A stretch of DNA of 6,943 bases, from the NCBI GenBank assembly GCA_021821425.1, contig JAKACL010000158.1, positions 1 to 6,943 of the forward strand, given 5' to 3'. The position numbers and the translations under genes are program-made. Shown piece by piece: positions 4,860 to 6,943 of this stretch; the stretch's first letter is position 1, and every line of letters starts with the position of its first letter. The notes below the pieces were generated by a model. That model ran no database searches. It was not told the DNA's origin and saw nothing but the letters and a program-made list of their open reading frames with translations. The DNA comes from Pseudomonadota bacterium. Its GTDB lineage: Bacteria; Pseudomonadota; Gammaproteobacteria; Burkholderiales; Thiobacillaceae.

Positions 4860-6943
4860 ATGATCCACCCCGTTTCCACATCGCGGCTGCTTGTATTCCT
4901 GTTCCTGGGCGCCGGGCTGCTGAGCGCTTGCGACAGCCGGGAGAGCACCGCCCTGGTGAACGAAGCCCGGACGCTGGCGGCGTCGGGCGACCGCAAGGCG
5001 GCGATCATTCAGCTCAAGAATGCCCTCGCGCAGGATGAAGACAATGCCCAGGCGCGTTTCGAGCTGGGCACGCTGTATTTCGAGCAGCTCGAACTCGCCA
5101 GCGCAGAAAAGGAATTCCGCCGCGCCCGCCAGGCCGGTTATGCGGAAAACGCAGTCAACGCCATGATCGCCCGCACCTTGCTGGGGCAACGCGACTTTCA
5201 GCGCGTGCTCGACGAACTGCCGGCATCCACCGGCAGCGATGCCGACGCCGCCACCCTGAACGCGCTGCGCGCCACCGCCGCGCTCGGTCTGGGCCGCAAG
5301 GACGACGCACGCAAGATCCTGCAGCAGGCGCTCGCCACGGCGCCCGGCAACGCCGATGTCCACCTGGCACTCGCGCATCTGGCGCTGGCCGACAACGACG
5401 CCGCCAAGGCACGACAGGCCATCGACGAAGCCTTGCGCATCGACGCCGGCCACCGCGACAGCCTGCATCTGAAAGGGTCGCTGCTGCGCGCCACCCGGCA
5501 ACCCAAAGAGGCCGCTGCGGTCTATCGGGAAATCCTCCGCATCGATCCGCGCAACGTGGCCGCCCGCCTCGCGCTGGCGGACATTGCCATCGCCGACGGC
5601 CGGCTCGGAGATGCCCGCACGGAAGTCGCCGCCGCACTCAAGACGCAGCCCGGCAACCTGCAGGCGCGCTATACCGAAGCCGTGATCGACTTTCAGGAAA
5701 AGAAGGTCGCGCGCGCGCGCGACCACCTCGCCGCCGTGCTCAAGGCCGCGCCTGACTACGGCCCCGCGCTGCTGCTGGCGGGCGCGGTCGAGTATGCGCT
5801 CGGCAACCTGCAAACGGCCGAGACCCACCTCAACAAGGTGCTGAAAGCCGCCCCGAACAACCTCTACGCCCTGCGCCTGCTGGCGGCCGCGCAATTGCGC
5901 CTCGGCCGCGCCGACGATGCGGCCCGCACGCTGGCACCTGCGCTCAAGGCGGCCGGCGAAGACGTCGGCGTGCTCACCGTGGCCGGCGAAATCGCGCTCG
6001 CGCGCGAGGATTATGCCCAGGCCGCGGCCTACTTCGAGGATGCCGCCCAGCGCAATCCGGACAACGCCTCGTTACGCACCGAACTGGCCATTTCCCGGCT
6101 CGCCCAGGGCGACAACCGCGCCATGGCCGACCTCCAGGCTGCCGCCGCGATGGAAGGCGAGGACACCGGCAACCGCGCCGAGACGCTGCTCATTCTCAAC
6201 CAGCTGAAGCAGAAGCAGTTCGACGCCGCGCTGACCAGCATCGCCGCGCTGGAAAAAAAGCAGGGCGCCAACCCGCTCACCTGGAACTATCGCGGTGGCG
6301 CCTATCTCGGCAAGCAGGATCCCGTCCGCGCCCGCGACAGCTTCAGTCAGGCGCTCAAGCTCGACCCCGCGTTTTACCCGGCCGCCGCCAATCTGGCCCA
6401 GCTCGATCTCAAGGACAATCGCCCGGATGCGGCGCGCCAGCGCTTCGAAGGCATACTGAAGGCCGATCCCAAGCATCTGAATGCCATGCTCGCGATGGCC
6501 GATTCCGCGCTGCGCGCGCGGGACGAAAAAGCCTATGTCGGCTGGCTCGAAAAGGCCGCCGCCGCCCATCCCCAGGCACTGCCGCCCCGGCTGGCGCTGG
6601 CGCGCCATCTGCTCGGTCAGGGCGAGCGCAACAAGGCACTCGCCCTGGCGCGCGAAGCGCTCAACGCCAATCCCGATCACCCGGCCGCGCTCGATCTGCT
6701 CGGCAGCGTCCAGCTGGCATTGGGCGATACGACCAATGCGCAGGGCAGCTATCGCACCCTCGTCGAACGTCTGCCCGGCCAGGCCATGCCGCTGATCAAG
6801 CTTGCCGCCGTGCAGGTTACGGCCAAGGACCTGCCCGGCGCACGCAAGTCGCTGCTGGACGCCTTGCGCGTCCAGCCCGACTCGCTCGACGCACAGATGA
6901 TGCTCGGCCATGTCGAAATCCAGGCTGGCCGCCATGACGAGGC
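4860..6943 (+). CDS. prsT: PrsT, PEP-CTERM system TPR-repeat lipoprotein, 3' partial
   Basis: I translated this frame by eye from the ATG to the last base: 694 codons with no stop, so the gene continues past the window. The family is usually around 900 residues, which means roughly the last fifth is missing. The N-terminus is a lipoprotein signal: a short basic start, a hydrophobic core (RLLVFLFLGAGLL) and lipobox LSAC with Cys24 as the predicted lipidated residue. Asp25 follows it, which in the E. coli rule favours retention in the inner membrane. The rest is a long alpha-helical array of tetratricopeptide-like repeats. About 18 repeat junctions of the NPDN/DPRN/APGN type recur every 34 residues or so, for example near residues 161 (APGN), 229 (DPRN) and 399 (NPDN). 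TPR proteins act as scaffolds, so a role in assembling the export or sorting machinery is plausible, but no partner or biochemical activity is shown here. The name follows the repeat lipoprotein type and its place after prsK-prsR. Confidence 0.92.
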   Translation, partial: MIHPVSTSRLLVFLFLGAGLLSACDSRESTALVNEARTLAASGDRKAAIIQLKNALAQDEDNAQARFELGTLYFEQLELASAEKEFRRARQAGYAENAVNAMIARTLLGQRDFQRVLDELPASTGSDADAATLNALRATAALGLGRKDDARKILQQALATAPGNADVHLALAHLALADNDAAKARQAIDEALRIDAGHRDSLHLKGSLLRATRQPKEAAAVYREILRIDPRNVAARLALADIAIADGRLGDARTEVAAALKTQPGNLQARYTEAVIDFQEKKVARARDHLAAVLKAAPDYGPALLLAGAVEYALGNLQTAETHLNKVLKAAPNNLYALRLLAAAQLRLGRADDAARTLAPALKAAGEDVGVLTVAGEIALAREDYAQAAAYFEDAAQRNPDNASLRTELAISRLAQGDNRAMADLQAAAAMEGEDTGNRAETLLILNQLKQKQFDAALTSIAALEKKQGANPLTWNYRGGAYLGKQDPVRARDSFSQALKLDPAFYPAAANLAQLDLKDNRPDAARQRFEGILKADPKHLNAMLAMADSALRARDEKAYVGWLEKAAAAHPQALPPRLALARHLLGQGERNKALALAREALNANPDHPAALDLLGSVQLALGDTTNAQGSYRTLVERLPGQAMPLIKLAAVQVTAKDLPGARKSLLDALRVQPDSLDAQMMLGHVEIQAGRHDE
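5705..5724. repeat. Perfect 20-base palindrome with an alternating CG core
   Basis: The two halves are exact reverse complements, and the centre (5708-5721) is seven CG steps in a row. It lies inside prsT and encodes Val-Ala-Arg-Ala-Arg-Asp between two TPR units. Alternating CG can form Z-DNA or a cruciform, and such a tract is prone to slippage. In a high-GC gene rich in Ala and Arg codons it can arise by chance, so no function is claimed. Confidence 0.6.

Noticed and set aside
5365..5385. TGGCAC element inside prsT resembling a -24 box
   Set aside because: No TTGC-like -12 element at the needed spacing, and it sits inside a TPR-coding region without a downstream gene start.
4815..5894. Antisense open frame of about 359 codons opposite the start of prsT
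   Set aside because: The + strand has a ribosome site, a lipoprotein signal and TPR repeats. The antisense frame shows only low-complexity Gly/Arg/Gln-rich sequence.
6072..6935. Antisense open frame of about 287 codons near the right end
   Set aside because: It lies opposite the continuing TPR array of prsT and has no recognisable domain, so it is a shadow.

Overview
The window is about two-thirds GC by eye, with strong G/C third-position bias and long antisense shadow ORFs. Its gene content points to a Gram-negative betaproteobacterium of the kind that carries exosortase A (XrtA)/PEP-CTERM systems. Thiobacillus, Azoarcus/Thauera, Zoogloea and Methylobacillus relatives are plausible, but I cannot name the genus from sequence alone. 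All genes run on the + strand with very small gaps, and coding sequence fills almost the whole window.

Layout: (1) positions 2-1357 hold a nearly complete polyprenyl-phosphate sugar phosphotransferase of the PEP-CTERM-associated EpsB_2 type, missing only its first few codons. (2) A 22-base gap precedes prsK (1380-3464), a polytopic membrane histidine kinase with a GAF-like region. (3) prsR (3461-4813) overlaps prsK by an ATGA junction and encodes a sigma-54-dependent response regulator with an intact receiver, AAA+ and Fis-type HTH domain. (4) A 46-base gap with a good ribosome binding site precedes prsT (from 4860), which encodes a large TPR lipoprotein. It stays open in one frame to the last base of the window and is cut off there.

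How the genes work together: the transferase should start polysaccharide repeat-unit synthesis on undecaprenyl phosphate. PrsK is expected to sense an unknown membrane or cytoplasmic cue and control phosphorylation of PrsR. PrsR should then activate RpoN-dependent promoters, presumably those of PEP-CTERM surface proteins and/or exopolysaccharide genes. PrsT is a probable membrane-anchored scaffold for export or sorting. The exosortase, the remaining polysaccharide export genes and any PEP-CTERM substrate lie outside the window.

This is a recognised but still only partly characterised system, and I see no wholly new one. The most open questions are what PrsK senses, where PrsR binds, and what PrsT does and in which membrane. 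I found no tRNA, rRNA, CRISPR array, insertion sequence or convincing terminator.
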